DNA from: Candidatus Limosilactobacillus merdigallinarum
GTDB lineage: Bacteria; Bacillota; Bacilli; Lactobacillales; Lactobacillaceae
Assembly: GCA_019114515.1 (NCBI GenBank)
Contig: DXFH01000001.1
Span: 62,001-126,000 of the forward strand
Direction of reading: 5' to 3'
Length of the DNA: 64,000 nt
Shown here: positions 17,141 to 26,212 of the stretch, one piece after another
Layout of the letters: every line of letters begins with the position of its first letter
How positions within the stretch are numbered: the first letter of the stretch is position 1
Translations under genes and position numbers: made by a program
Notes under the pieces: model-generated
What the model was told of the DNA's origin: nothing
Seen by the model: only the letters and a program-made list of their open reading frames with translations
The model's database searches: none

Positions 17141-18367
17141 TTAGTTAAAGTCAAGACGAAAACCAAAGTGCTGATCTTCACCAATCAATTTGTTAGCATG
17201 ACGTTCCATTACGTGACGCCGATTACCAAACATCATCCAGGCGGTAATACCACCCAACACGATGAATTCGATTAACAGGGTCAGCCAATCCATATAATTA
17301 GTATGACCAGCCATCGTTGATGTACCGGAAACAGTAAAGGCTGTCCAGTCAAATAAGAAGTGAATCAGCATCGTCAGCCATAATTGACCCGTGTACAAGT
17401 AAACAACGGACAAGAATAGGCCTAACAGGAAGGCATTGATTGCCTGCACAGTGGTCATATCAAAGTGCTGGTCAAACAAATTGAAGTAATGCATCAAACC
17501 AAAGAGCAGGGAGCTAACGATTACTGCCCAGCAAACCCGATTCTTCCAGTTACGCATTGCGTACAGACAAGTACCCAAAAAGCCAAAACGTACCAGGGAT
17601 TCTTCCCCAACAGCCGCTTCAAAGGATTTTGCTGTAAGCATTTTACTTGGCGTGTGCCAGCTGAAATAATAGGAGAACAGTACGTTATACCAATGGTCTC
17701 CCGTTCCATAGGCGTTCCAGATGATCAAAGCGGCTGCAACAATTAGTAGGATAGCAATTACCCACCAACTAACATCCCAGCTAAAGCGCGGTTTTAATCC
17801 GGGCCACGATAATTCCCAAGTACGCATTACGGTAGTTACTAGCAGGAAAAAGGCCAGCGCTCCCGCAGCACCACTGGAAATTAGCACAACAAACGTATGC
17901 GGCCCCATGAATTTTTGCGGTAACGCAACATCCATCCCAAACACAACAATGTTAAACCACCAAAATAGGCAAAAGATCCGGGCAGCTGCCCATTTTAACT
18001 GACCGCCAATTTCACTAGCAAAGGGAGCAAACATTACTAAATAGTAGAGCATGGTTAAGGCCACTACGCCACGAGCAGGAAGCTGCAGTCTGACGATAAT
18101 TGACCGGGTTACAAAGCCCCATACTACAATTAAAATTACGGGTTGAACAATTGCCTGCAGCCAGCGGTTCCCCACTTTTAACCATGTGGGTGCAGCATTC
18201 CAACTAGTGGTTACCAAGCCGATCACCGTAATCAAAGTTACCGGAATCATCCGGTAAACTAAAACAATCCCATGAACGGCTTCCCAAGCACAAATTAACA
18301 ACAGTAAAAACGTCACCACTGTCAGCTGTGCTAAATACCAAATGTGGAGGTAATCTTTTCCTGACAC
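17141..18367 (-). CDS. CPBP family intramembrane metalloprotease
   Basis: A 408-residue membrane protein with about ten helices and a C-terminal CPBP (Abi/CAAX-protease-like) domain. The motifs are visible: GEESLVRFG (EExxxR), FGLMHYFN (FxxxH-like) and HFLFDW (HxxxD/N). The start is a GTG at 18367, with AGGAGG at 7 nt. Members process prenylated proteins or bacteriocin-related peptides; no bacteriocin gene is nearby, so its role is open. The N-terminal half is an extra set of helices not needed for the protease fold. Confidence 0.8.
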   Translation of the reverse strand: MSGKDYLHIWYLAQLTVVTFLLLLICAWEAVHGIVLVYRMIPVTLITVIGLVTTSWNAAPTWLKVGNRWLQAIVQPVILIVVWGFVTRSIIVRLQLPARGVVALTMLYYLVMFAPFASEIGGQLKWAAARIFCLFWWFNIVVFGMDVALPQKFMGPHTFVVLISSGAAGALAFFLLVTTVMRTWELSWPGLKPRFSWDVSWWVIAILLIVAAALIIWNAYGTGDHWYNVLFSYYFSWHTPSKMLTAKSFEAAVGEESLVRFGFLGTCLYAMRNWKNRVCWAVIVSSLLFGLMHYFNLFDQHFDMTTVQAINAFLLGLFLSVVYLYTGQLWLTMLIHFLFDWTAFTVSGTSTMAGHTNYMDWLTLLIEFIVLGGITAWMMFGNRRHVMERHANKLIGEDQHFGFRLDFN

Positions 18368-18608
18368 TTCATTTCCTCCTAATCAATTAATTGTCAGTGA
18401 TGATCATAACAAAGCTCGAGGCAGATAAAAAGGCTTGTTAGTTGAAACTTGAAATTATATTAATTACTTAATTTTATTTCGCAACGGTTATGTATTTTGT
18501 GATCAGGGTGTTTGCCATCATTTTTGCCCTGCCAGTTCAGTTTATGTGCTTCAAATGGCCATTCTTTGTTTATAATAAGTGCATTAATGCTTTAAAGAAG
18601 GTTCAATT
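18368..18608. other. Divergent intergenic region
   Basis: I see no gene or repeat. A TATAAT at 18571-18576 on the forward strand is a likely -10 for the TauE/SafE gene, without a good -35. Confidence 0.35.
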
Positions 18609-19360
18609 ATGACAGTCGTTTTGTTTATTACACTGATCGGTGTGGGAATTGCTGGGGGTATTTGCGGTAGTGCCGTTGGCATCGCTTCATTAGCATCCTA
18701 TCCAGCATTGCTCGCCTTGGGCATGCTGCCCGTTACCGCCAACATCACCACTACGTTTGCTAACATTGTGTCCGGGATCAGTTCAGTCTTGCATCTAGCA
18801 AGGAATTGCATGGTCACTGGAACTTTGTCCTCAAAGTTTGGCCACTACTATTAAGCGGGAGCATCGTGGGGGCTTTACTTCTCTTTGCTTTCCCACAATC
18901 AGTTTTTCAACGGGTGGTTCCTTTCTTCATCCTGTTAGCTGCCGTCCTCATGCTGGTGCACAGAGGTGAGACAACACAACGGGAACAACATTCTTCCTTC
19001 GTCATTTTCCTATCATGGGCAGCCATCTTCTTCACCGGTATCTATTCCGGCTACTTCGGTGCTGCTTCCGGTGTTATCATGCTGGCACTGTTCAACATCA
19101 TCACTGATGAACCATACAAGATTTATAATGCCGAAAAAAATGTCGCAATGACTGGGGCCAACCTAACATCACTGGTTGTCTACTTTACCCAAACCAAAAT
19201 TGTCTGGTCATGGATTTTCCCAATGGCAATCGGGTCGATCATCGGCGGCTATGTTGGCCCAATGATTGTCCGTCACCTACCTGACCGGCTAGTTAAGATT
19301 GTGGTTGCCATTGCTGCCATCATTTTAGCCGGCACCTTGGCTTACCAAGCCTACTTCTAA
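18609..19360 (+). pseudogene. TauE/SafE (TSUP) family permease, frameshifted
   Basis: Two overlapping frames (18609-18854 and 18806-19360) together make one TSUP permease of about 250 residues, of the kind that exports sulfite or organosulfonates. The N-terminal part reads GVGIAGGICGSAVGIASLASYPALL and stays in frame up to SSVLH. The next residues of the family are recovered in the other frame (SSKELHGHWNFVLKVWPLLLSG). One base is missing near 18797-18800: adding a T to make CATTCTAGC restores the frame. It may be a real decay or a sequencing error. GAAGG precedes the ATG. Confidence 0.85.
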
Positions 19361-19456
19361 ACGAAAATCAACGTAATTAGTCTCTAGTAAGTTAAATTCT
19401 CACTAAAGGATTTGCTATATCAGCATTTTGACTACTTATTACCAAATTTAAGACAC

Positions 19457-19488
19457 AAAAAAGGGCATCTTCTCAGATGTCCCTTTTG
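19457..19488 (-). terminator. Terminator of the RNase J gene
   Basis: AAAAGGGACATC / GATGCCCTTTTTT hairpin on the reverse strand. The stem is close to perfect. Confidence 0.8.
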
Positions 19489-19491
19489 ATT

Positions 19492-21360
19492 TTATTCGGC
19501 AACAGTTTCCTTTTTGCTTACATGATGAGCAGCTGGCTTTTCATGCTCCTGACCGCTCTTATTTTCACTGCGATGGTTGCGGTAATTGCTGCGGTTGTCA
19601 TGCTTAGTATTACTGTGGTGAGCACGACGATGCGTGTTTTCGCCGACTTCTTTGCGACCCGGATTATCCGCATTCAGGATCGTCACCATTGGGATAATTA
19701 CTGGACGCCGACCAGTCCGTTCATACAGCAAGCGCTGCAGACGACTAACAATTGTCCGGTTAATTGCCCGCCGATCAACTTTCTTGTGGTTCTTGAATGT
19801 ATTCAAAATTGCCCAGAAGACTTCATGGTTGGCTTCCTTAATCAGTTCCTGCGATTCATGCATGTAAACGAAACCGCGGGAAACAATGTCCGGACCAGCC
19901 ACAATTTGGTAGTCTTTCAGGTCAACCACGGCAATGGCAGTAACCACCCCTTCTTCAGAAAGCATCCGCCGTTCCCGAATTTCAGGGTTACCAACTGAAT
20001 CACTGACATCACGGCCGTCAATATAAACATCACCCATTGATTCAATGTGGTCAGCGACCCGGCAAGAATCCTTCGTCAAAGCCAGCACATCACCGTTTTG
20101 CAAGATAAAGCAGTGATCCTTTGGCACACCGGTTAACTGAGCTAACTTGGCGTGGATCTTCTGCATCCGGTATTCACCGTGAACGGGGGCGAAGAACTTC
20201 GGCTTCATCAGCCTAAGCATTAGTTCTTCATCGATTTGGCCACCGTGACCAGAAGTGTGGATGTTGTTAACATAACCATGGATAACCGTGGCACCGTCTT
20301 CTTCCAGCTTGTTGATCAAGGCATTGACACTAATGGTGTTACCAGGAATTGGGTTACTAGAGAAGACGACTGTGTCACCAGGCTGAATGCTAATTTGCCG
20401 GTGGGTACCATTTGCAATCCGGCTTAAAGCAGCCATTGGTTCACCCTGTGATCCGGTACACATAATTAGTACTTTCTCGGGCGGCAACTGGTTGATATCA
20501 TTGCCATCGATCAATGCATCATCTGGAATGTGCAGGTAGCCCAGCTTCTGGCCGGCTTCAATGGCATTTTCCATGCTCCGACCAAAGACTGCAATCTTAC
20601 GTCCTTGATGCAAAGCAGCATCACAGGCTTCACGCAGCCGGTAAACGTTAGATGCAAAGGAGGCAAAAATAATCCGTCCTTTGATTCGTTCAAAGATCCG
20701 GCGAATGTGGACGTCAACCCACCGTTCTGACTTCGTAAACTGCGGGCGTTCCGCGTTAGTAGAATCGGAGGTTAACAGTAAAACCCCCTCGTCACCTAAC
20801 TTAGCCATTTGCTGGAAGTTAGGAGCCGGCAAATTACCAACTGGAGTCAAGTCAAACTTAAAGTCACCAGTTTGGACAATCGTCCCTTGTGGCGTGTGAA
20901 CTGCTACCCCTAAAGTATCAGGGATGGAGTGCGTAGTCCGGAAAAAGCTGACCCATAACTTCTTGAAATGAACCGTATCAAATTCATTCACTTCATGTAA
21001 TTCAGCGTTCCGCAGCAGGTGCTTTTCTTCCAGCTTGCCCCGAATCAAAGACATGGCAAATGGTCCTGCATAAATTGGGACATTAACCTTCTGCAGGAAG
21101 AATGGCAACCCACCAATGTGGTCTTCGTGACCGTGGGTAATAAAAATACCCTTGATCTTTTCCCGATTTTCTACTAAGTAGTCATAATTCTGAATGACAT
21201 AGTCGACCCCAAGCAATTCGTCTTCAGGGAAAAGCACCCCACAGTCAATAATGACGATTTCATCTTGGAACTCGACACAGTACATGTTCTTGCCGATTTC
21301 GCCTAAACCACCGACAGCGAAAAAGGCGACTTCGTTATTCTTAATCTTTAACTTGCGCAT
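19492..21360 (-). CDS. Ribonuclease J
   Basis: Metallo-beta-lactamase/beta-CASP ribonuclease with 5'-3' exo- and endonuclease activity in mRNA decay and rRNA maturation. The catalytic HGHEDHIGG motif is intact. Other landmarks are GEIGKNMYCVEF, FFRTTHSIPD, TGDFKFDLTPVG, CTGSQGEPMAALSRIANG and HTSGHGGQ. Conserved positions look closer to RNase J1 than J2, but rpoY, which usually precedes the J1 gene, is absent, so I leave the symbol open. At 622 residues it is longer than usual, because of a basic/histidine-rich C-terminal tail (HRRAHHSNTKHDNRSNYRNH). AAGGAAGG precedes the ATG. Confidence 0.93.
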   Translation of the reverse strand: MRKLKIKNNEVAFFAVGGLGEIGKNMYCVEFQDEIVIIDCGVLFPEDELLGVDYVIQNYDYLVENREKIKGIFITHGHEDHIGGLPFFLQKVNVPIYAGPFAMSLIRGKLEEKHLLRNAELHEVNEFDTVHFKKLWVSFFRTTHSIPDTLGVAVHTPQGTIVQTGDFKFDLTPVGNLPAPNFQQMAKLGDEGVLLLTSDSTNAERPQFTKSERWVDVHIRRIFERIKGRIIFASFASNVYRLREACDAALHQGRKIAVFGRSMENAIEAGQKLGYLHIPDDALIDGNDINQLPPEKVLIMCTGSQGEPMAALSRIANGTHRQISIQPGDTVVFSSNPIPGNTISVNALINKLEEDGATVIHGYVNNIHTSGHGGQIDEELMLRLMKPKFFAPVHGEYRMQKIHAKLAQLTGVPKDHCFILQNGDVLALTKDSCRVADHIESMGDVYIDGRDVSDSVGNPEIRERRMLSEEGVVTAIAVVDLKDYQIVAGPDIVSRGFVYMHESQELIKEANHEVFWAILNTFKNHKKVDRRAINRTIVSRLQRLLYERTGRRPVIIPMVTILNADNPGRKEVGENTHRRAHHSNTKHDNRSNYRNHRSENKSGQEHEKPAAHHVSKKETVAE

Positions 21361-21599
21361 AGTACCTTCCTTTTACTCTCATTACTTATAACTTTGATGG
21401 TTCACAAAAAGAGCTTAGGCCCGTCACGGGTTTAAGTTATTTATTTAATGGGTTAATGATCACTGGGGATTTCCAGGACCTGAATGCGTCAAAGCAACTA
21501 ATCTTTGACAATTATTGCAACCAAAAAGTTATTTTATCCGTCCAAATAAACTAAAAATATTCTAGCACATCAAAGCAATTTTTAATAGCAGGAAGGATT
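21361..21599. other. Leader region of RNase J
   Basis: No gene. It holds two small hairpins, CCCGTCACGGG near 21420 and GTCAAAG-N8-CTTTGAC near 21488. They could belong to the long 5' leader of the RNase J mRNA; no function is evident. Confidence 0.3.
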
Positions 21600-22775
21600 C
21601 TAGTGATTGTGGATAGCACCATTAAGCTTGCGCCGGTTGCAGAAGTAAATAATCAGGATTGGTGGGATTATTACCAGCATCACAGGATAGAAGTAAACTG
21701 TTGGGAAGATGCTGTCAATCAAGCCGCCGAGCATCGGTCCCAACGCCATTCCGATATCCAATCCTAGATAAAAAGTCGAACTAGCTAAACCCGATTCACT
21801 AATGGGAGCCAATAATAGGGCCGTCGATTGCATCACTGAATAGATGATCCCATAGCCCACTGCCATACCGGCCGCGGCCAACGCCATCAGCCAGTTATTA
21901 TCCATCACGGTAAGCAAGATCAGGTAGATCACCGTTGCAAGCGTACTGATATAAAGCCATGGCCCGAATGCAACTGTATCAAACAGGTTTCGTAAAATCA
22001 GCCGTAGCACTAATAGCACAACGGCATAAATCAAGAAATAAGCGCTAACAGCAACGTGTAAGTGTCGCTGCTCTACATAAGTAACGATGTCAGCTTGGGT
22101 AGCAAAGTATGGCAAAGCAAACAAAGTAGTCAGCGCCGCAATGGGTAAAGCGTCTTTTTGAATGATCTTGAAGTGGTGTACCTTGCCTTTTTGTTCTGGA
22201 TCGCCTTCTGGTTCACCCTTTTGACCGACAAATTGAATCACAACCACCATTAATACAGCGGAAGTTGCCGACAGAATGATGGACTCACGATAGCCAAAAA
22301 TTTTGTAGATATTAATTGATACGGCAGGTGCCATTGCCATCGCTAGGGCGTTCATTAAGCCGTAAAAGCCCATTGCTTCGCCAACATGTTCCCGTGGGAC
22401 TAATTCAGCTAGCCACGTAGTCATGCAAACCGTACACAGCACGTAGCCGGTCCCATTCATTAATCGGAATAAAAGCAATAAGCCACTGTTAGGCGTAATA
22501 ATGTAACCTACTACGCCTAAAACAATAAAAACACCCCCGACACAAGACAACTTATACTTAGTAATCCGGTCGGTCAGGTTACCCGCAATGGGACGCAGGA
22601 TCATCGACGCCACACTCATAATGCCCACGATGAAGCCGGCAAATGCCGCACTCGCGCCAAGTGATTTTGCATAACCATTAATTAGCGGATTAACAAACAT
22701 CGTACTGAACATAAAGAAGAACGATGCTGCCATGACCAAAATAACGTCTTTGCTATAGACCGATTTACTGGCCAT
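21600..22775 (-). CDS. MFS transporter, DHA1-like
   Basis: A 391-residue, 12-helix major facilitator, probably a proton-driven drug or metabolite exporter. The loop 2-3 motif appears as GNLTDRITKYKL, and the YSKDVILVMAASFFFMFSTMFVNP start is typical. AGAGGAG lies 7 nt before the ATG at 22775, which removes 13 codons of the track ORF. It follows the 114-residue unknown gene with a terminator-like hairpin between. Substrate unknown. Confidence 0.85.
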   Translation of the reverse strand: MASKSVYSKDVILVMAASFFFMFSTMFVNPLINGYAKSLGASAAFAGFIVGIMSVASMILRPIAGNLTDRITKYKLSCVGGVFIVLGVVGYIITPNSGLLLLFRLMNGTGYVLCTVCMTTWLAELVPREHVGEAMGFYGLMNALAMAMAPAVSINIYKIFGYRESIILSATSAVLMVVVIQFVGQKGEPEGDPEQKGKVHHFKIIQKDALPIAALTTLFALPYFATQADIVTYVEQRHLHVAVSAYFLIYAVVLLVLRLILRNLFDTVAFGPWLYISTLATVIYLILLTVMDNNWLMALAAAGMAVGYGIIYSVMQSTALLLAPISESGLASSTFYLGLDIGMALGPMLGGLIDSIFPTVYFYPVMLVIIPPILIIYFCNRRKLNGAIHNH

Positions 22776-22795
22776 TTCTAAACTCCTCTCTAAAT

Positions 22796-22836
22796 AAAAA
22801 AGGCGGGTCAGCACTCAGACTGCCTTCCCGTCTTAT
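22796..22836 (-). terminator. Terminator-like hairpin before the MFS gene
   Basis: GACGGG...CAG / CTG...CCCGCC followed by TTTTTT on the reverse strand. It may end the upstream 114-residue gene and partly separate it from the MFS gene. Confidence 0.55.
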
Positions 22837-22848
22837 CATCAAACTGAA

Positions 22849-23193
22849 CTAGTCTTCAACTGGTAATCCTTGATGAATCTTTTCCATCCAATCATTCCAG
22901 CTGCTGGAAGCAGTACCATCATCATGGTATTTAATATCCAATGAATTCAAAATAGCGTCAAACTGACTGCTTACCATTTGTTCAGCCAATTCCACCAGCT
23001 TATCAATGGTCAGGTACTGATTTTCTTCCAGTAAGTGATTAATATTGGCCATGTCTTCGTCATCCGCTTTAGCAGAAATCACTTCCAGATTATCCGAACG
23101 CAACTGCCGAATATAAAAATTCATAAAATCCACGCGCGCCTGCTTCTGTGCATCCACCGACAAAGCTTTGTAAGCCATTAAATCTTCACTCAC
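22849..23193 (-). CDS. Uncharacterised acidic protein, 114 residues
   Basis: I do not recognise this protein. It is small, acidic and predicted mainly helical, with no cysteine, signal or membrane segment (MSEDLMAYKALSVDAQKQ). The start is a GTG at 23193 with GGGAAGGA upstream. It lies between a MerR-type regulator and an MFS gene on the same strand. Codon use and the good ribosome site suggest a real gene. Confidence 0.65.
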   Translation of the reverse strand: MSEDLMAYKALSVDAQKQARVDFMNFYIRQLRSDNLEVISAKADDEDMANINHLLEENQYLTIDKLVELAEQMVSSQFDAILNSLDIKYHDDGTASSSWNDWMEKIHQGLPVED

Positions 23194-23259
23194 AATGATT
23201 CCTTCCCTTCAAATTGTTTATCATTTGAATTTTAGCATTTCGGAAGCGCTTTTGTGAAA

Positions 23260-23700
23260 CTAATTTTCTTCCTTTAAAGTCAAACTGACCTTATATTCTG
23301 GACTAATATTAGCAATTACTCGTTGATTAGGATGGTCATCCAACGGCCCTAAATCGATCACAATTTCACCATTGTTCTTTTTATCAACCTTTTCCACCCG
23401 TTGATAAAGCGACCGCAAAGCTTGAAAAAGGCCCCGCTGTTCATGCTGCTTTTCATATGCCGCCGATAAGGTATAGCCTTCATTTAAAAAGTGCTTGATG
23501 CCTAAAACGATCATTAATGTATGGATGGTGTAAGTGTGGCTTTGATTCTTTTGCTGCTGAATGGACTTGATGTATCCCTTCTTCTCCCAGTAACGGATCT
23601 GACTCGGCGAAACGCTTGTCGTGGAGCTCAGTTCTTTCAAGCTGATCTTAATATCCATTTTAGCGAAGGCTTCACGCACTTCTTTCGCAAGATTTTCCAT
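23260..23700 (-). CDS. MerR family transcriptional regulator
   Basis: A 146-residue MerR-type activator/repressor. The winged helix contains PSQIRYWEKKGYIK, as in the GlnR/TnrA branch, followed by a wing and a dimerisation helix (GIKHFLNEGYTLSAAYEKQ). There is no cysteine metal site, so a drug or metabolite effector is more likely. AGGAGG lies 7 nt before the ATG at 23700; the nine upstream codons in the track are dropped. It is divergent from an MFS pump, with a perfect palindrome in the shared region, and probably controls both. Confidence 0.87.
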   Translation of the reverse strand: MENLAKEVREAFAKMDIKISLKELSSTTSVSPSQIRYWEKKGYIKSIQQQKNQSHTYTIHTLMIVLGIKHFLNEGYTLSAAYEKQHEQRGLFQALRSLYQRVEKVDKKNNGEIVIDLGPLDDHPNQRVIANISPEYKVSLTLKEEN

Positions 23701-23747
23701 AGTTGGTCCTCCTATTTCACCAAACAATTCTCAAATATTTTATTTCT

Positions 23748-23768
23748 TTTGTCAAATAATTTGACAAA
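23748..23768. promoter_or_regulatory. Perfect 10-1-10 palindrome, MerR/GlnR-type operator
   Basis: TTTGTCAAAT, one base, then its exact complement. The inner part fits the TGTNA-N7-TNACA box of GlnR/TnrA. It lies between the divergent MerR gene and MFS gene. Confidence 0.65.
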
Positions 23769-23826
23769 GATAACAAGAAAGATTAGATTAGTTATTGTCG
23801 ATTTTTTAAAGAAAGAAGGCTGAATT

Positions 23827-25320
23827 TTGGATAATACATCAGTGGACATCAATGGTCGTCCTTATAAACGGTCATTGATGGTGGCTATCTTATTAATCGG
23901 TACTTTCTGTACTTTTCTGAACCAAACCATCCTGGCAACGGCCTTTCCGACCTTGATGAATGCTTTTAATATCAATACATCAACTGTCCAGTGGCTGACG
24001 ACCGGTTTCTTAATGGTTAACGGGATTATGATTCCGATTAGCGCATACTTGAGCAATCGTTTTAATACTCGTTGGCTGTACACCACGGCAATGATCATCT
24101 TTGAAATTGGGACCGTCACCGCCTGGTTAGCACCCAACTTTGGTACTTTGTTTATTGCACGGTTAATCCAAGCCGTTGGTGTCGGTATTACGATGCCATT
24201 AATGCAAACGATTATGCTGACCATTTACCCACCGGAAAAGCGTGGGGCAGCAATGGGGATAAACGGCTTGGTCGTAAGTTTAGCACCAGCTATTGGTCCA
24301 ACCTTGTCTGGATGGGTTATTGACCATTACTCATGGCGAGTTTTGTTTGCAATGATCATTCCGATCGTTGCCGTTGTAATTGTTCTTGCACCATTCCTGG
24401 TTAAAAATGTCATTGAAAACCGTCAACCACACTTAGACATCCCATCAGTTATCCTGTCGACTCTTGGCTTCGGCAACATGCTCTACGGTTTCTCATCCGT
24501 TGGGGATAAGGGCTGGCTAGATGGCGAAGTAATTGGCACTATCGTCATCGGGTTCATTCTGGTTGCACTCCTCGTTAGACGGCAAAACCATCTTGATGAA
24601 CCATTCCTTGAATTCAAAGTGTTTGAGACCCCATCATTTACGCTATCCACTATTCTAGCCTCCATTACGATGATGGCCATGGTGGGGGTTGAATTGATTA
24701 TTCCAATGTATTTGCAGATCGTCCATGGCATGTCAGCCTTCCATGCTGGCTTAACCCTGCTGTTAGGGGCCCTGGTAATGGGGTGGATGAGCCCAATCAC
24801 TGGTAATTTATTCGACCGCTTTGGGGCACGGCGGTTAGCAACTACCGGATTATTTATCCTGGTGGTCTCCACCTTCCCATTTGCTTTCGTCAACCGTGAC
24901 ACTCCAACCCTGTACATCGTCATCCTATATGCTGTCCGGATGTTCGGGATGTCGATGGTAATGATGCCCGTTACTACTTCCGGAATGAACGCATTGCCGT
25001 TTAATCTGATTGCTCACGGAACCGCCGTTAACAACACCATGCGGCAGGTGGCTACTTCCGTGGGTACGGCGATCCTGATGTCAGTCTTAACGAACGTGAC
25101 TACTAATGCAACGCCAAATCACCACCTGTTAACTTCATCACCATTGCAATACCGTACTGCAATGATTGACGCCACTCTGAAGGGCTATCATGCTTCTTTC
25201 TGGTTTGCCATCGTCTTTTCAGTTATCGGCTTCTTGGCAGCCTTCTTGTTGAATGACAGCAACAACGCCCACTCACGTACCATTACGGTAGAAAACGAAA
25301 AGGAGGCGGAAGAATTATGA
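23827..25320 (+). CDS. MDR-type MFS transporter (DHA2, LmrB/EmrB-like)
   Basis: A 497-residue, 14-helix DHA2 drug:proton antiporter. It contains the motif C region GINGLVVSLAPAIGPTLSGW and the loop motif GNLFDRFGARRL. The start is TTG at 23827 with AGAAGG 7 nt upstream. It ends with ATGA, overlapping the DUF4811 gene by 4 nt, so the two are coupled. The arrangement MerR / MDR pump / DUF4811 is repeated across lactobacilli. Substrate unknown; LmrB relatives export lincosamides and other drugs. Confidence 0.9.
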   Translation: MDNTSVDINGRPYKRSLMVAILLIGTFCTFLNQTILATAFPTLMNAFNINTSTVQWLTTGFLMVNGIMIPISAYLSNRFNTRWLYTTAMIIFEIGTVTAWLAPNFGTLFIARLIQAVGVGITMPLMQTIMLTIYPPEKRGAAMGINGLVVSLAPAIGPTLSGWVIDHYSWRVLFAMIIPIVAVVIVLAPFLVKNVIENRQPHLDIPSVILSTLGFGNMLYGFSSVGDKGWLDGEVIGTIVIGFILVALLVRRQNHLDEPFLEFKVFETPSFTLSTILASITMMAMVGVELIIPMYLQIVHGMSAFHAGLTLLLGALVMGWMSPITGNLFDRFGARRLATTGLFILVVSTFPFAFVNRDTPTLYIVILYAVRMFGMSMVMMPVTTSGMNALPFNLIAHGTAVNNTMRQVATSVGTAILMSVLTNVTTNATPNHHLLTSSPLQYRTAMIDATLKGYHASFWFAIVFSVIGFLAAFLLNDSNNAHSRTITVENEKEAEEL

Positions 25321-25967
25321 TGATTGTCCTGGTCTTTGTTAGTGCTTTCTGTGTGTTTCTTGCGTCAATGTTTACCCATCGTCTGCGGAGCTTATGGGTG
25401 GCCTTAGCCGGCATTATCTTCATTGGCAGCACTGCCATCGTCACCTTAAATTATTACCATCACTTTGGCATGAAGCAGGTGACTACTAGCTCTAGCAGCG
25501 TCATCTACTCCGCTACCAGCAAACAAGGGATGCCAGTGATTCTCTACCAGCCAGTTGGTACTTCCGGTCGTGATGATGTTTATTTATATAATGAAAGTCC
25601 CGACCAAAAAAAGCCCAGTCATACGGCAGCTAACGAACAAACGCGCAACTACCTGCAATACACGAATGGTGATCAAGTACGTCTGACCACCAAAGAAACA
25701 CGGTGGCAATACCGTAGCAGCTGGGATCACTTCCTTTTTGCCGGCTCCGGCATGGACGGCAAATTGGTTAAGCGGACCAATACTTTCTACTACCCTCGCT
25801 ACTATGTAAAAGCTACTCCTAAACAGATAAAGAGGCTGGCTGCTCAAATGGCTAAGCAAAAGGCAACTAGTGCCGCAGTGCCCGCAGTATCCGCCAGTGC
25901 CAGCAATCAAAGTACCATGATGAAAGCAAAAGCTCAGATGCTAAAGCAGGACCTCGCCAATAAGTAA
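25317..25967 (+). CDS. DUF4811 domain protein, partner of the MDR pump
   Basis: A 216-residue protein with two N-terminal membrane helices (residues ~2-20 and 27-45), then an extracytoplasmic or cytoplasmic beta-rich domain and an Ala/Ser/Gln-rich tail. It matches what I recall of DUF4811 proteins, which lie next to MDR pumps in lactobacilli. AGGAGG is inside the end of the pump gene, and the start overlaps the pump's stop codon. Likely an accessory or regulatory subunit of the pump; no activity is known. Confidence 0.78.
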   Translation: MMIVLVFVSAFCVFLASMFTHRLRSLWVALAGIIFIGSTAIVTLNYYHHFGMKQVTTSSSSVIYSATSKQGMPVILYQPVGTSGRDDVYLYNESPDQKKPSHTAANEQTRNYLQYTNGDQVRLTTKETRWQYRSSWDHFLFAGSGMDGKLVKRTNTFYYPRYYVKATPKQIKRLAAQMAKQKATSAAVPAVSASASNQSTMMKAKAQMLKQDLANK

Positions 25968-26010
25968 TTGACAAACAACACCCCATTTTGCTAAATTATG
26001 GTCATCACAT

Positions 26011-26182
26011 AAACGGAGGAATCAACGATTGAAATTTTAATTCTGCACAATGTATTTGCTAATTCGTAATCATTGGCGAATTGGCCTACTTGGGTAGAAT
26101 TTTATTTCAATTGGTTATTTCACTAATACACTGACGTGAAGTCGGTCTTTTAAGGTCTGTCCTACCCAGGGCAGGCCTTTTT
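26011..26182 (+). promoter_or_regulatory. Attenuator leader of the ABC-F pseudogene
   Basis: A leader with a ribosome site (GGAGG, 26015-26019), a short frame (26028-26069) and a terminator AAGGTCTGTCCT / AGGGCAGGCCTTTTT (26152-26182). Upstream, CTTGGGTAG (26090-26097 region) can pair with CTACCCAG in the terminator loop, giving a competing antiterminator. This is the usual design for ribosome-stalling control of antibiotic-resistance ABC-F genes. Confidence 0.65.
26028..26069 (+). other. Possible leader peptide, 13 codons, with ATT in place of ATG
   Basis: After GGAGG and 8 nt the frame reads xEILILHNVFANS and stops. The first codon is ATT, so an original ATG may have mutated. The overlapping TTG would give only MKF. 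It would be the stalling peptide of the attenuator. Confidence 0.4.
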
Positions 26183-26212
26183 GCGTACCTCACGAAAGGA
26201 TGTGTCTGTTTC

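Noticed and set aside
19477-19998. 173-codon forward ORF opposite RNase J
   Set aside because: Antisense to the RNase J C-terminal tail; its hydrophobic N-terminus comes from the reverse of a basic, low-complexity stretch.
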